A program made the position numbers and the translations under genes. The notes under the pieces were generated by a model that was given only the letters and a program-made list of their open reading frames with translations, had not been told where the DNA came from and made no database searches. A stretch of DNA of 64,000 nucleotides from Oricola cellulosilytica (GTDB taxonomy: Bacteria; Pseudomonadota; Alphaproteobacteria; Rhizobiales; Rhizobiaceae): NCBI RefSeq assembly GCF_019966575.1, contig NZ_JAINFK010000005.1, forward strand, positions 257,431 through 321,430. The letters run 5' to 3'. Position 1 is the first letter of the stretch; each line of letters starts with the position of its first letter. This document shows, piece after piece, positions 25,564-34,293 of the stretch.

Positions 25564-26673
25564 ATGAAGTCACGCGCCGCAGTCGCCTTCGAGGCCGGAA
25601 AGCCGTTGGAGATTGTTGAAGTCGATCTGGAAGGGCCACGGGAAGGCGAGGTTCTTGTTGAGATCAAGGCGACGGGTATCTGCCATACGGACGAGTTCAC
25701 GCGTTCCGGTGCCGATCCCGAGGGCATTTTTCCGGCAATTCTCGGCCACGAGGGCGCTGGCGTCGTTGCCGATGTGGGCACTGGTGTGAGAAGCCTTAAA
25801 AAGGGCGATCACGTCATTCCGCTCTATACGCCGGAGTGCCGCGAGTGCGAATACTGCCTCAATCCGAAAACCAACCTGTGTCAAGCCATTCGCTCCACAC
25901 AGGGGCAAGGCCTGATGCCGGACGGCTCGAGCCGTTTTTCCATCGATGGCAAGCCAGTATTCCATTACATGGGAACCTCGACCTTTTCCAACTTCACAGT
26001 ACTGCCCGAGATCGCCGTGGCAAAAATCCATCGGGACGCACCCTTCGACAAGGTGTGCTACATCGGCTGCGGGGTGACGACCGGCATCGGGGTTGTAATC
26101 AACACCGCAAAGGCCGAACCCGGCTGCCGCGGTGTCGTGTTCGGTTTGGGCGGTATCGGACTGAACGTTATCCAAGGCTTGCGCCTTATCGGCGCGTCGC
26201 AGATCGTCGGCGTTGATCTCAACAACGACAAGAAGGAGTGGGGCGAGCGCTTCGGCATGACGCATTTCGTAAACCCGTCAGAGGTCGATGGCGATCTTGT
26301 CGCACATCTCGTCGAACTGACCGGCGGCGGAGCGGACTACTCGTTCGAATGCATCGGCAACGTAAAGGTGATGCGCCAGGCGCTCGAATGCGCGCACAAG
26401 GGTTGGGGCCAGTCGATCATCATCGGGGTTGCCGGAGCGGGTCAGGAGATTTCCACCCGCCCATTCCAGCTGGTCACTGGGCGTTCCTGGCGCGGAACGG
26501 CGTTTGGCGGCGCCCGAGGACGGACCGACGTTCCGAAAATCGTCGACTGGTATATGGACGGCAAGATCGAAATCGACCCGATGATCACGCACAAGCTATC
26601 CCTGGACAGGATTAACGAAGGCTTTGATCTTATGCACGAGGGGAAATCGATCCGCGCCGTTGTGGAGTACTGA
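25564..26673 (+). CDS. adhC: S-(hydroxymethyl)glutathione dehydrogenase, class III ADH
   Basis: The enzyme oxidizes S-hydroxymethylglutathione, the spontaneous adduct of formaldehyde and glutathione, to S-formylglutathione with NAD. The 369-residue zinc ADH has [12 protein letters not shown] near residue 62 (catalytic zinc), the four-Cys structural zinc loop [15 protein letters not shown] near 93-107, and the Rossmann motif [12 protein letters not shown] near 195. It opens a formaldehyde detoxification cluster, with fghA following after a UPF0178 gene. A GGAGAG box precedes the ATG. Confidence 0.94.
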   Translation: MKSRAAVAFEAGKPLEIVEVDLEGPREGEVLVEIKATGICHTDEFTRSGADPEGIFPAILGHEGAGVVADVGTGVRSLKKGDHVIPLYTPECRECEYCLNPKTNLCQAIRSTQGQGLMPDGSSRFSIDGKPVFHYMGTSTFSNFTVLPEIAVAKIHRDAPFDKVCYIGCGVTTGIGVVINTAKAEPGCRGVVFGLGGIGLNVIQGLRLIGASQIVGVDLNNDKKEWGERFGMTHFVNPSEVDGDLVAHLVELTGGGADYSFECIGNVKVMRQALECAHKGWGQSIIIGVAGAGQEISTRPFQLVTGRSWRGTAFGGARGRTDVPKIVDWYMDGKIEIDPMITHKLSLDRINEGFDLMHEGKSIRAVVEY

Positions 26674-26829
26674 CCGGCGCCGATTGGTAAGGCGCTCAGC
26701 CGCCCAATGCTTGGCCGAAACCCGATGGTGGACCAAGTCACGGCTGGCCTGCAGCCACTCAAAATCGTCCTCACCGCGGCTCCCTGCGCGGACCACAAAA
26801 ATTACGGAATGAAGCCACGCGGTCTGTCG

Positions 26830-27318
26830 ATGTCAGAAACGAGAAGCTCCACCATCTACGTCGATGCCGATGCGTGCCCGGTCAAGGAAGAGATCCTGAA
26901 GGTGGCCGAGCGGCACGACTTGCCGGTAACGTTTGTCGCCAATGGCGGCCTTCGGCCGTCCCGCGATCCGATGATCCGCAACGTGATCGTGCCCAATTCC
27001 GCTGACGCGGCGGACGACTGGATCGCCGAACGCGCCGGACCGGGCGACGTGGTCGTGACACAGGACATCCCGCTTGCGGCCCGGTGCGTCGAAAATGGCG
27101 CTCACGTGCTTGGAAATACGGGTCGCGAGCACACGCGCGAGACAATCGGCATGGCCGTCGCCATGCGCGACCTGAAACAGCATCTGCGGGAAACGGGCGA
27201 GGACCGGGGGTTTAATCGGGCCTTCACCCGTGACGATCGATCGGTCTTCCTCCAGGCGCTTGATCGCGTATGCCGACGCGCAAAGCGGCAATCGGAAGAA
27301 GCGGACAGGAACATTTGA
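26830..27318 (+). CDS. UPF0178 family protein YaiI/YqxD
   Basis: A 162-residue protein of the UPF0178 (DUF188) family with the N-terminal signature IYVDADACPVKEEILKVA, a conserved acidic motif, and TQDIPLAARCVENGAHVLG near residue 78. The fold is PIN-like and several acidic residues are kept, so a nuclease-type activity is possible but unproven. The frame opens upstream at 26707, but the ATG at 26830 matches the family start. Its stop overlaps the fghA start by one base (TGATG), tying it to the formaldehyde operon. Confidence 0.85.
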   Translation: MSETRSSTIYVDADACPVKEEILKVAERHDLPVTFVANGGLRPSRDPMIRNVIVPNSADAADDWIAERAGPGDVVVTQDIPLAARCVENGAHVLGNTGREHTRETIGMAVAMRDLKQHLRETGEDRGFNRAFTRDDRSVFLQALDRVCRRAKRQSEEADRNI

Positions 27319-28163
27319 TGAAAACAATTTCTGAATCGAGGGCACATGGAGGCATCCAGGGAGTCTACAGCCACGGTGCGATGTCCACTTCATGTGAAAT
27401 GACGTTCGCGGTCTTCGTACCGCCGCAGGCGAACGATACCCCCTGCCCGCTCGTATGGTATCTGTCGGGGCTCACCTGCACCCATCAAAACGTTATGGAC
27501 AAGGGGGAATACCGGCGCATGGCGGCGGAACTCGGTCTCGTGATCGTGTGTCCCGATACCAGTCCGCGGGGCGATGATGTCGCCGACGATCCGGATGACT
27601 GGCAACTGGGCAAGGGCGCGGGCTTCTATGTCGACGCGACCCGTAAACCATGGTCCGGACACTACCGCATGTACACATACATCACCGAAGAACTGCCCGA
27701 GTTCATTGCCGGCCAATTCCCGGTCGACATGGACCGCCAGGCGATCTTCGGCCATTCGATGGGCGGGCACGGAGCGCTGACAATCGCGCTGCGCCATCCC
27801 GAACGTTTCCGCAGCTGTTCGGCCTTTGCCCCGATCGTCGCACCCTCGCGTGCCGAATGGGCTCGCAAGGCTTTCACCGCCTATCTCGGCGAAGACGAGG
27901 ACAGATGGGTCGAATATGACGCCACGCGTCTGGTCGAGAGCGGCAAGTCCTTCAGCGAATTTCTGATCGATCAGGGAGACGCCGACCCCTTCCTCGAAGA
28001 AGGTCTCAAGCCCGAGCTCTTTCAAGCCGCATGCCGCAAATCGGGCATCCCTCTGACGCTCCGCATGCAGTCCGGATACGATCATTCCTATAACTTCATC
28101 TCGACCTTCATGAACGATCACCTCCGCTGGCACGCCGAGCGGCTCACCGCACCGATAAGATGA
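27318..28163 (+). CDS. fghA: S-formylglutathione hydrolase
   Basis: FghA releases formate and glutathione from S-formylglutathione, the second step after AdhC. The 281-residue esterase has the alpha/beta hydrolase nucleophile motif GHSMGGHGAL near residue 150 and the C-terminal His in YDHSYNF near 255, with an acid residue near 228. LTCTHQNVMDKG near residue 55 is a family hallmark. The start codon overlaps the UPF0178 stop, and the stop overlaps the next regulator start, so all are likely translated together. Confidence 0.94.
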   Translation: MKTISESRAHGGIQGVYSHGAMSTSCEMTFAVFVPPQANDTPCPLVWYLSGLTCTHQNVMDKGEYRRMAAELGLVIVCPDTSPRGDDVADDPDDWQLGKGAGFYVDATRKPWSGHYRMYTYITEELPEFIAGQFPVDMDRQAIFGHSMGGHGALTIALRHPERFRSCSAFAPIVAPSRAEWARKAFTAYLGEDEDRWVEYDATRLVESGKSFSEFLIDQGDADPFLEEGLKPELFQAACRKSGIPLTLRMQSGYDHSYNFISTFMNDHLRWHAERLTAPIR

Positions 28164-28558
28164 TGGAACGCACGATGCCCAATGAGAACATGTTCAGCAG
28201 CCCGCCCGATGTCGATACGCTCGGAGGGCGCCTCTCCCGTGCGCGTGACGCCAGTGGCATGTCCGCCGCCCAGTTTGCGCGGCGGCTCGGTGTCAAGACG
28301 GCGACCGTTCAGGCTTGGGAGTCAGACCGGTCGGAGCCCCGGTCCAGCCGCTTGTCCATGATCGCCGGCATTCTCAATGTCAGCACGCCCTGGCTCCTGC
28401 ACGGCGTCGGCTCGGCCCCTGCGGACGATCCGCGCAATGATGCGATCGCTGTGCTTCGTGGTCAGGTCAACAAATTGCGGCAGGCGCATGATGAGGCCGG
28501 CGCGATCCTTCAGCGCGTTGAAAACGAGCTGGTCCGGCTCCAGCGCCAAGGCGATTGA
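28160..28558 (+). CDS. XRE-type helix-turn-helix regulator
   Basis: A 132-residue protein with an N-terminal HTH_3 domain (about residues 20-78; LSRARDASGMSAAQFARRLG and TVQAWESDRSEP) and a C-terminal amphipathic helix (about 95-130) that may form a coiled coil. Its ATG overlaps the fghA stop by four bases, so it belongs to the formaldehyde operon and may control it or the methyltransferase after it. The target is unknown. Start codons at 28163 and 28175 are also possible. Confidence 0.8.
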   Translation: MMERTMPNENMFSSPPDVDTLGGRLSRARDASGMSAAQFARRLGVKTATVQAWESDRSEPRSSRLSMIAGILNVSTPWLLHGVGSAPADDPRNDAIAVLRGQVNKLRQAHDEAGAILQRVENELVRLQRQGD

Positions 28559-28619
28559 TGCCCCGTATCCGCGGCACCTTTCGTTTCGCAAGCGCGTACG
28601 GATCGGTTACGCCGGTCCG

Positions 28620-29456
28620 ATGATCGCCGCGAAGAATTTGAAGCAACTCAGCAAAGTCTATGAGCGCGCCCTCGTTCTTGAAAAGGGAGGCGCGGGCGAC
28701 GAGGCCGCTGAACTCTACCGCAAATGTCTCGAACTCGATCCGGACGACCACTGCGGCGCCTCTGTCCGCCTGGCGTCGCTGGGCCTTGGCGACCCGCCCG
28801 ACAAGGCGCCGGACTCCTATGTCGCGATGCTCTTCGACCAGCATGCGGAGGCCTTTGACGATATCCTGACCGGCGATCTGGGCTATGCGGTGCCGATGCA
28901 GCTGGCCGAGGTTCTTGCGGCCGACGAAGGCTCGCATTTCAGCCGTATGCTCGATCTCGGCTGCGGAACGGGCCTTTCGGGCATGACACTCGGCCACCTT
29001 TGCGATCACGCCACGGGTGTGGATCTGTCGGAGAAGATGATCGATCTTGCCGACGAGCGGGCCTGCTACGACGAACTCTTCGTGAACGAAGCGGTGCATT
29101 TTCTCGAGGAGTGGAAGAAGTCCGCTGTTCCAGAGCACAGGCCTTTCGACTTGATTGTCGCGACCGATGTCCTTCCCTATGTCGGAGCATTGGAACCGCT
29201 CTTTGCGGGCGCTGCAGCCAATGCCAATCCCGGCGCATGCTTTGCCTTTTCATCCGAGACCCTGCCGGATGAAGCTTTTGCGGGTCATCCATGGCGCGTT
29301 ACGCCGAACCAGCGCTTTGCCCACCACAGAAATTACCTGAATAAACTTCTTCAGAATCATGGATTCACTCGCATTTCCTCCTTTGAGGCAATCACGGTCC
29401 GGATGGAACAGGGTACCCCGATCCCGGGCTGGCTGGTTGTCGCCTGGAGAGAGTGA
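28620..29456 (+). CDS. SAM-dependent methyltransferase with TPR-like start
   Basis: A 278-residue protein. Residues 1-60 resemble a short TPR unit (YERALVLEKGGAGDEAAELY and KCLELDPDDHCG). The class I methyltransferase fold follows, with the SAM-binding motif LDLGCGTGLSG near residue 105 and DLIVATDVLPYVG near 178. The substrate is unknown. It lies 61 bases after the HTH gene and is the last gene of the formaldehyde cluster. The frame opens upstream inside that gene, but the ATG at 28620 gives the family N-terminus. Confidence 0.82.
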   Translation: MIAAKNLKQLSKVYERALVLEKGGAGDEAAELYRKCLELDPDDHCGASVRLASLGLGDPPDKAPDSYVAMLFDQHAEAFDDILTGDLGYAVPMQLAEVLAADEGSHFSRMLDLGCGTGLSGMTLGHLCDHATGVDLSEKMIDLADERACYDELFVNEAVHFLEEWKKSAVPEHRPFDLIVATDVLPYVGALEPLFAGAAANANPGACFAFSSETLPDEAFAGHPWRVTPNQRFAHHRNYLNKLLQNHGFTRISSFEAITVRMEQGTPIPGWLVVAWRE

Positions 29457-30027
29457 GACACACTTCCTCATATCCAAGCCTCTCCGTTGCCACGCCGGTT
29501 CTTTGTCCCGCCCTTAAGCTCCTCATTTCATTCGTCGCTGGCGGGCCCCTTGGGCGCACCTCTCCATTGCCACGCCCTGTCTCCAGTCTGGCCATTGAAC
29601 ATTCATGGGAAGCGGGCGGTCGTCGTCACGCTTCTATGAATGGTTTGGTGCGATCGGATCGACCGCCCGCCGGCTGCTCACCCGCCTCCCGGCCACGGCT
29701 CGCGGTCCCGTAGGACCGGCCGAAAAGCTGAAGGCTAGGGCCCGGCCGTAAGCTCTTGCCAGGCGTGAACCGCACGCCCCAGCCGGCACCGCATCCCTCC
29801 GCCTGGCCATCCGGTCCATGAACCCGGCTTCCCGTGGAGGAACGTGCCACAAGTATGCGGGAGGTTTCGGAGGTGTTGATGGAAATCGGGCGGAAAAAAT
29901 AAAATATCGAGACGGGACAACGAGTTAGAGAAAACCGGGCAAAAAACTTATCAACGTCCCGGAATCCCTCACGCTGGGAGAATGGAATGATCGTCCTCCC
30001 TGCTTTCCCCTCGTGAACAGACGCAAT
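29457..30027. other. 571-base geneless, highly structured interval
   Basis: No convincing reading frame is present on either strand. The left third holds two near-identical 17-base words 80 bases apart (CTCTCC[G/A]TTGCCACGCC at 29480 and 29560). The middle is very GC-rich with several self-complementary blocks, including a pair of interleaved stems at 29600-29670 and a GGTCC/GGACC type hairpin near 29703. The right part (about 29885-29960) turns abruptly AT-rich. Matches to RNase P RNA, tmRNA, 6S or SRP RNA were looked for by eye and not found. Confidence 0.5.
29600..29670. ncRNA. possible pseudoknotted RNA element
   Basis: CATTCAT plus GAAG (29600-29612) can pair with CTTC plus ATGAATG (29631-29642). 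CGGGCGGTCG (29613-29622) can pair with CGACCGCCCG (29660-29669). The stems interleave, which is the topology of an H-type pseudoknot. Both strands have the same pairing potential, so the transcribed strand is unknown. Confidence 0.3.
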
Positions 30028-30726
30028 TCAAGCGGGCAGCCGGCCGCGGATCATCTCCCGCTTCCCGCCATGGCCGGGCTGCTTTTCAACCGCGAAGCCG
30101 GCCGCTCCCAGATTTCGGCGCACCCATCCGGCTGCGGTATAACTGGCGAAGGTGCCACCTGCCGCCGTCTTGTGCGCGACCGCTCTCATCAATTCCGCCG
30201 ACCACATGCCGGGGTTCCTTGAAGGAGCAAAGCCGTCGAGATACCAGGCGTTCGCCTTACCGTTCCATTTCATCACGCTCTCGAGAGCATCACCGACGAC
30301 AACGGTGAGCCGCGTGTGGTCGTCCAAGTCCCACTCTTGCGGCGCATCGGACAGGGACGACCAGCGCTCCAGAAGCCTCTCGGCCAGCGGCGCGAGGTCA
30401 GACCAAGACGAAAGCGCGCGCCGAATCGCGGCTTCTTCCAGCGGATAGGCTTCAAAGGAAACGAAATGGAGCCTCTGACCGGGCTTCCGGCTCTGCCACC
30501 ACGCGCGCCAGGTTTCGAGGAAATTCAAACCGGTGCCGAAGCCGAGTTCTCCAATCACGAAAACGGCCGAACCGGACCAACGCTCCGGAAGGCCATTGCC
30601 TGCCATGAAGACATGACGGCATTCGGCGCGACCATCCCTTCGAGAATAAAAATGGTCGCCAAAGGTCTCCGAAAACGGCATATCGCCGTCGAGCCACGAA
30701 AGCCTGTCTCTTTTCAGTTCAGCCAA
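30028..30726 (-). CDS. mnmD: MnmD-type tRNA methyltransferase
   Basis: A 232-residue SAM methyltransferase matching the N-terminal half of MnmC (DUF752), which methylates aminomethyl-uridine at tRNA position 34. The motifs VIGELGFGTGLNFLETWRAW near residue 56 and AWYLDGFAPSRNPGMWS near 158 are diagnostic. It starts with TTG at 30726, only five bases from the divergent ATG of the FAD oxidase gene; no in-frame ATG or GTG lies upstream before a stop. Together the two genes look like a split MnmC. Confidence 0.88.
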   Translation of the reverse strand: MAELKRDRLSWLDGDMPFSETFGDHFYSRRDGRAECRHVFMAGNGLPERWSGSAVFVIGELGFGTGLNFLETWRAWWQSRKPGQRLHFVSFEAYPLEEAAIRRALSSWSDLAPLAERLLERWSSLSDAPQEWDLDDHTRLTVVVGDALESVMKWNGKANAWYLDGFAPSRNPGMWSAELMRAVAHKTAAGGTFASYTAAGWVRRNLGAAGFAVEKQPGHGGKREMIRGRLPA

Positions 30727-30731
30727 AGCAC

Positions 30732-31880
30732 ATGCCGTCCGCAGTCAACCCGTCGAATTCACCCGACATCCTTGTGATCGGTAGCGGGATCGTCGGCCTA
30801 TGGACTGCATATTACGCCGCCCGGCAAGGCGCGTCCGTCAAGCTTCTCGATAAAACAGCGATCGGAGGCGGCGCGAGCGGAGGGCTGCTTGGTGCGCTGA
30901 TGCCGCACCAGCCGATCAATTGGAGCGACAAGAAGCAATTCCAGCTCGACGGACTGCTCTCGCTGGAAAGTGAAATCGCCGATATTGAGAATCGCACGGG
31001 GCTGGGGGCCGGATACCGGCGATGCGGGCGCCTGATGCCTATCCGCAATGCGGAAAAACGCAGGCAAAGCGTACAATGGGCTGATTCCGCCGGGACCGTC
31101 TGGCCCCAGCCGTATCGATGGTCCGTTATCGATGACTATTCATCAAAGGATTGGCTACCCGAAACCGAGATGCCGCATGGTGCAAACAGCGACACGCTTT
31201 CGGCGCGGGTCGACCCGCGGGCGTTGGTGTCGGCGCTTGCAGCGGCAGTGGCCAACATGCCGAGCGCCGAACTGGAAATCGGTCGCGAGGTTGCCGCCAT
31301 CGGCGCGGACGGAACCGTCTCGCTCAGTGACGGAACGGCCATGGACGCGGGCCACGCAATCCTCACAGCGGGTGCGTCGAGCTTCGATCTCCTCATGCCG
31401 TTCTCTACAGCGGTTGCCGGGCGCGGCGTCAAAGGCCAGGCCGCGTTGCTGAAACCCGCCCGTCCGGTCGACCCCGCCTTGCCGATCCTCTACGACAACG
31501 GCACCTATGTGGTGGCCCATGACAGCGGTCTCGTGGCGGTCGGTTCGACATCGGAGAACGATTTCGAGAGCGCCGGAATGACGGACGCCAAGCTCGATGA
31601 GGTTATCACGAAGGCACGGACGCTCTGCCCAGCCCTCGAAGGGGCAGAGGTCACCGAGCGGTGGGCCGGCTTGCGCCCCCGCGCTACCGGACGCGACCCG
31701 CTTGTGGGCCTCGTTCCCAGTGCGAAAAACCTTCTTGTGGCGACGGGCGGGTTCAAGATCAGCTTTGCGATCGCCCATTTGATGGCGAAAGCTGCCGTCG
31801 CTCTTGCGGACGATCGGGAGCCAGACTTTTTGCCCGACGCGTTTGCTCCGGAAAATCGGCTCACACCTCGTTCCGCCTGA
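30732..31880 (+). CDS. FAD-dependent oxidoreductase, MnmC2-like
   Basis: A 382-residue DAO-family flavoenzyme with the dinucleotide motif IGSGIVGLWTAYYAARQGA near residue 16 and a C-terminal GLRPRATGRDPLVG block near 318. Bifunctional MnmC carries such a domain for removing the carboxymethyl group of cmnm5U34; here it would be a separate protein next to MnmD. An amino acid oxidase role cannot be excluded. No good ribosome binding site precedes the ATG. Its 3' end overlaps the photolyase gene by 20 bases in convergent orientation. Confidence 0.75.
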   Translation: MPSAVNPSNSPDILVIGSGIVGLWTAYYAARQGASVKLLDKTAIGGGASGGLLGALMPHQPINWSDKKQFQLDGLLSLESEIADIENRTGLGAGYRRCGRLMPIRNAEKRRQSVQWADSAGTVWPQPYRWSVIDDYSSKDWLPETEMPHGANSDTLSARVDPRALVSALAAAVANMPSAELEIGREVAAIGADGTVSLSDGTAMDAGHAILTAGASSFDLLMPFSTAVAGRGVKGQAALLKPARPVDPALPILYDNGTYVVAHDSGLVAVGSTSENDFESAGMTDAKLDEVITKARTLCPALEGAEVTERWAGLRPRATGRDPLVGLVPSAKNLLVATGGFKISFAIAHLMAKAAVALADDREPDFLPDAFAPENRLTPRSA

Positions 31881-33402
31881 GCGCGCGAAAAAACCGCTCG
31901 CTGTCGTGCTTCACCGCGTCGATCTTCTCTCCAGTCATCTTGCCAAGCGTCCCATAGACCATGCCCATGCGATGATTGTCTTCCAGGCTCTCCCGGTTCT
32001 CGATCAAGAAGTTCCAGTAAAGATAATTGAACGGGCACGCCTTCTCGCCGTTCTTTTTCTTCACATTGTAGCGGCAGTTGCCACAGTAGTCCGACATCCG
32101 GTCGATATAGGCCCCCGACGCGGCGTATGGCTTCGACGCGACCACCCCTCCGTCGGCGTAGAGGATCATGCCCACCACGTTGGGCATCTCCACCCACTCA
32201 TAGGCGTCCTGATAGACAAGAAGATACCACTCTTGCACCTGCTTCGGGTCGAGCCCGGCAAGAAGTGCGAAATTGCCGATCACCATCAATCGCTGGATGT
32301 GGTGCGCGTAGGCGTTTTCCCTCGTCTCGGTGATGGACTGACGCAGACAGTTCATGTCCGTTTCTCCCGTCCAGAAGAAATCTGCCAGATCGCGCCGGGC
32401 ATTCAGTGCATTCTCGTCGCCATAGCCCGGCATCTTGAGCCAGTAGATACCCCTCATATATTCGCGCCAGCCAATGATCTGGCGGACGAACCCCTCAACA
32501 GCATTGAGCGGCGCACGGCCGTCGCGAAACGCCTTCTCGGCCTTCTCGCAACACTCCCGCGGATCGAGCAATCCGCAATTGATCAGCGCGGACAGATGCG
32601 AATGGAACATCAGCGCCTCCCCCTGTTTCATCGCGTCCTGCCAGGTGCCGAAACCGGGGAGCGCCTCATCGACGAACCAGTTGAGGTAGTAAAGCGCCTG
32701 GCGGCGCGTGACGGGATAATTGAATGGTTCGAGGTCCCCGAAATGATCGCCGAAGCGGGCGCCGACCAAGGTCAGCACGTCCTCGGTGACGTCATCGAGC
32801 GAAAAGTCCGGCCTGTCCGGGAAAGTCGCGTTCTCCGGCAGCGGTTCACGATTCTCCTTGTCGTAGTTCCACCGCCCTCCCTCCGGTTCACCGGCGGCGT
32901 CCATGAGGTAGCCGGTCTTCCTGCGCATCTCGCGGTAAAAGAGCTCCATGCGGAGTTCCTTGCGGTCCTTCGCCCACTCGGCAAACTCTTCCCTCGTGGC
33001 CATGAAACGGTCGTCGGGCAATATCTCTACGTCGACGCCGGTCTCGTGCGCCCAGCCCTGCTGCATCTTCAGGACCCGGTATTCCGACGCTTCGGTTGTG
33101 ACGACTCGCTCGGCGCCGTGACGCTTCACCGCCCGCTTCAAAGCCTGCGTGAAGGAGATCGCGGTTCCGTCGGCGTCCTCGAACCTGAGATAGTCGACTG
33201 TTTGCCCGTCCTCTTCGAGTTCGGCCGCGAAATGCCGCATGGCCGAGAACAGAAATGCGATCTTCTTCTTGTGATGACGCACATAGGTCGCCTCCTCGGC
33301 CACCTCGCACATCACGATGACATCGCTTTCGCAGAGATCGCGGAGGCTCGGCAAATCGCGTGAAAGCTGGTCGCCCAGCACAAACCGCAGGGTTTTGCCC
33401 AT
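31861..33402 (-). CDS. phrB: iron-sulfur photolyase, PhrB-like (6-4) type
   Basis: A 513-residue cryptochrome/photolyase of the FeS-BCP branch. Agrobacterium PhrB repairs (6-4) photoproducts and binds FAD, a lumazine and a 4Fe-4S cluster through Cys 350, 438, 441 and 454. Here Cys residues fall at about 351 (MNCLRQS), 438 and 441 (YCGNC) and 454 (KACPF), the same pattern. The C-terminal FAD domain shows VEGFVRQIIGWREYMRG. It lies nine bases after the SDR-like gene on the minus strand, forming a two-gene operon. Overlap with the FAD oxidase gene is 20 bases, tail to tail. Confidence 0.92.
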   Translation of the reverse strand: MGKTLRFVLGDQLSRDLPSLRDLCESDVIVMCEVAEEATYVRHHKKKIAFLFSAMRHFAAELEEDGQTVDYLRFEDADGTAISFTQALKRAVKRHGAERVVTTEASEYRVLKMQQGWAHETGVDVEILPDDRFMATREEFAEWAKDRKELRMELFYREMRRKTGYLMDAAGEPEGGRWNYDKENREPLPENATFPDRPDFSLDDVTEDVLTLVGARFGDHFGDLEPFNYPVTRRQALYYLNWFVDEALPGFGTWQDAMKQGEALMFHSHLSALINCGLLDPRECCEKAEKAFRDGRAPLNAVEGFVRQIIGWREYMRGIYWLKMPGYGDENALNARRDLADFFWTGETDMNCLRQSITETRENAYAHHIQRLMVIGNFALLAGLDPKQVQEWYLLVYQDAYEWVEMPNVVGMILYADGGVVASKPYAASGAYIDRMSDYCGNCRYNVKKKNGEKACPFNYLYWNFLIENRESLEDNHRMGMVYGTLGKMTGEKIDAVKHDSERFFRALRRNEV

Positions 33403-33411
33403 AGGCCTGGC

Positions 33412-34134
33412 TTACCCCTTTGGACGGAGCGTGGAGCGCCCGCCATCGACACCGATCACCTGACCTGTGATCCAGCCTCCGGCGGGGGTCAGCAACACCT
33501 CTGCGAGCGCCGCCAGATCCTCCGGCCGCCCAACGCGCGGGATCGCGTGCATGCCGGCGATCGCCTTTGCCATCTGCTCCGACGACGTCACCGCTTTGGA
33601 CAAGCCCGTGTCAACAAGGCTCGGGGCAATCGCATTCACGCGGACATGCGGCGCCAATTCCGTCCCAAGCGCCCGTACGAGGCCCTCCACGGCACCCTTC
33701 GCCATTGAAACGGATGCGTGCGCGGCAAACCCCTGGGAAACGGCAATCGTCGAAAAGAGCAGCACCGAGCCGCCCTCCCCGGCCTTGAGCGCGTCGAGTG
33801 ACGCCTGAATCGCATTTACGGCACCGAGGGCATTGATGCGGAAATCGTTCAGGAAGTCGTCATCGCTCAGGCGCTTGAGGGGCTTAAGGTTGATCGTGCC
33901 GGGCGCATAGACCAGTCCCGCGAGGTCCGCTCCCGCCTCATCCGCGATGCGTGAGATGTCGTCGGCGTTCAGGACATTACCAATGCTGTACGTCGCACCA
34001 AGCTCGGAAGCCAGAATGTCCAAGGCGTCCCCATTGCGGCCCGTCAGATGCAGTGCGGCGCCCGCGGATGCCAACCGGCGCGCGATCGCACTCCCGATCC
34101 CGCCATTTGCGCCATAGATCAGATACTTGCCCAT
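33412..34134 (-). CDS. SDR-fold protein lacking the catalytic tyrosine
   Basis: A 240-residue short-chain dehydrogenase-like protein. The cofactor loop GANGGIGSAIA is present near residue 7 and the C-terminal GWITGQVIGVDGG is typical. In the active-site helix the usual Tyr-x-x-x-Lys reads Val-Ser-Met-Ala-Lys (HASVSMAKGAVEG), so the Tyr is replaced by Val while the Lys stays. Classical oxidoreduction is therefore doubtful; a cofactor-binding or regulatory role is possible. It is cotranscribed with the PhrB-like photolyase. The ATG at 34134 gives the family start; upstream ATG 34155 is an alternative. Confidence 0.85.
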   Translation of the reverse strand: MGKYLIYGANGGIGSAIARRLASAGAALHLTGRNGDALDILASELGATYSIGNVLNADDISRIADEAGADLAGLVYAPGTINLKPLKRLSDDDFLNDFRINALGAVNAIQASLDALKAGEGGSVLLFSTIAVSQGFAAHASVSMAKGAVEGLVRALGTELAPHVRVNAIAPSLVDTGLSKAVTSSEQMAKAIAGMHAIPRVGRPEDLAALAEVLLTPAGGWITGQVIGVDGGRSTLRPKG

Positions 34135-34234
34135 TACCGCCTCTATCGAACCCATCCGCCTCCGGCCCCCCAATGTCCGCGGATCGTCTGAACGAGTAAC
34201 TAGGCCCCGATATGTGGCTTCAACCCTGAAACGC

Positions 34235-34268
34235 AAAAACCGGCCGCAGCTTCTGCTGTCGGGCGGTT
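34235..34268 (-). terminator. Rho-independent terminator of tig
   Basis: On the minus strand AACCG, CCG and CAGC pair with GCTG, CGG and CGGTT around an AGAA loop, followed directly by TTTTT. It lies 25 bases after the trigger factor stop codon and separates tig from the SDR-photolyase operon. Confidence 0.75.
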
Positions 34269-34293
34269 TGAACCGAGCACATGCAGTTTGGGC

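Noticed and set aside
29626-29850. Minus-strand open frame of 74 codons in the structured interval
   Set aside because: Arg/Gly-rich without domain, overlapped by frames of similar length in other registers; typical of GC-rich noncoding DNA.
29590-29860. RNase P RNA or two-piece tmRNA
   Set aside because: The universally conserved words of RNase P RNA (such as the GAGGAAAGTC block) and a tmRNA tag coding segment or tRNA-like end were not found on either strand.
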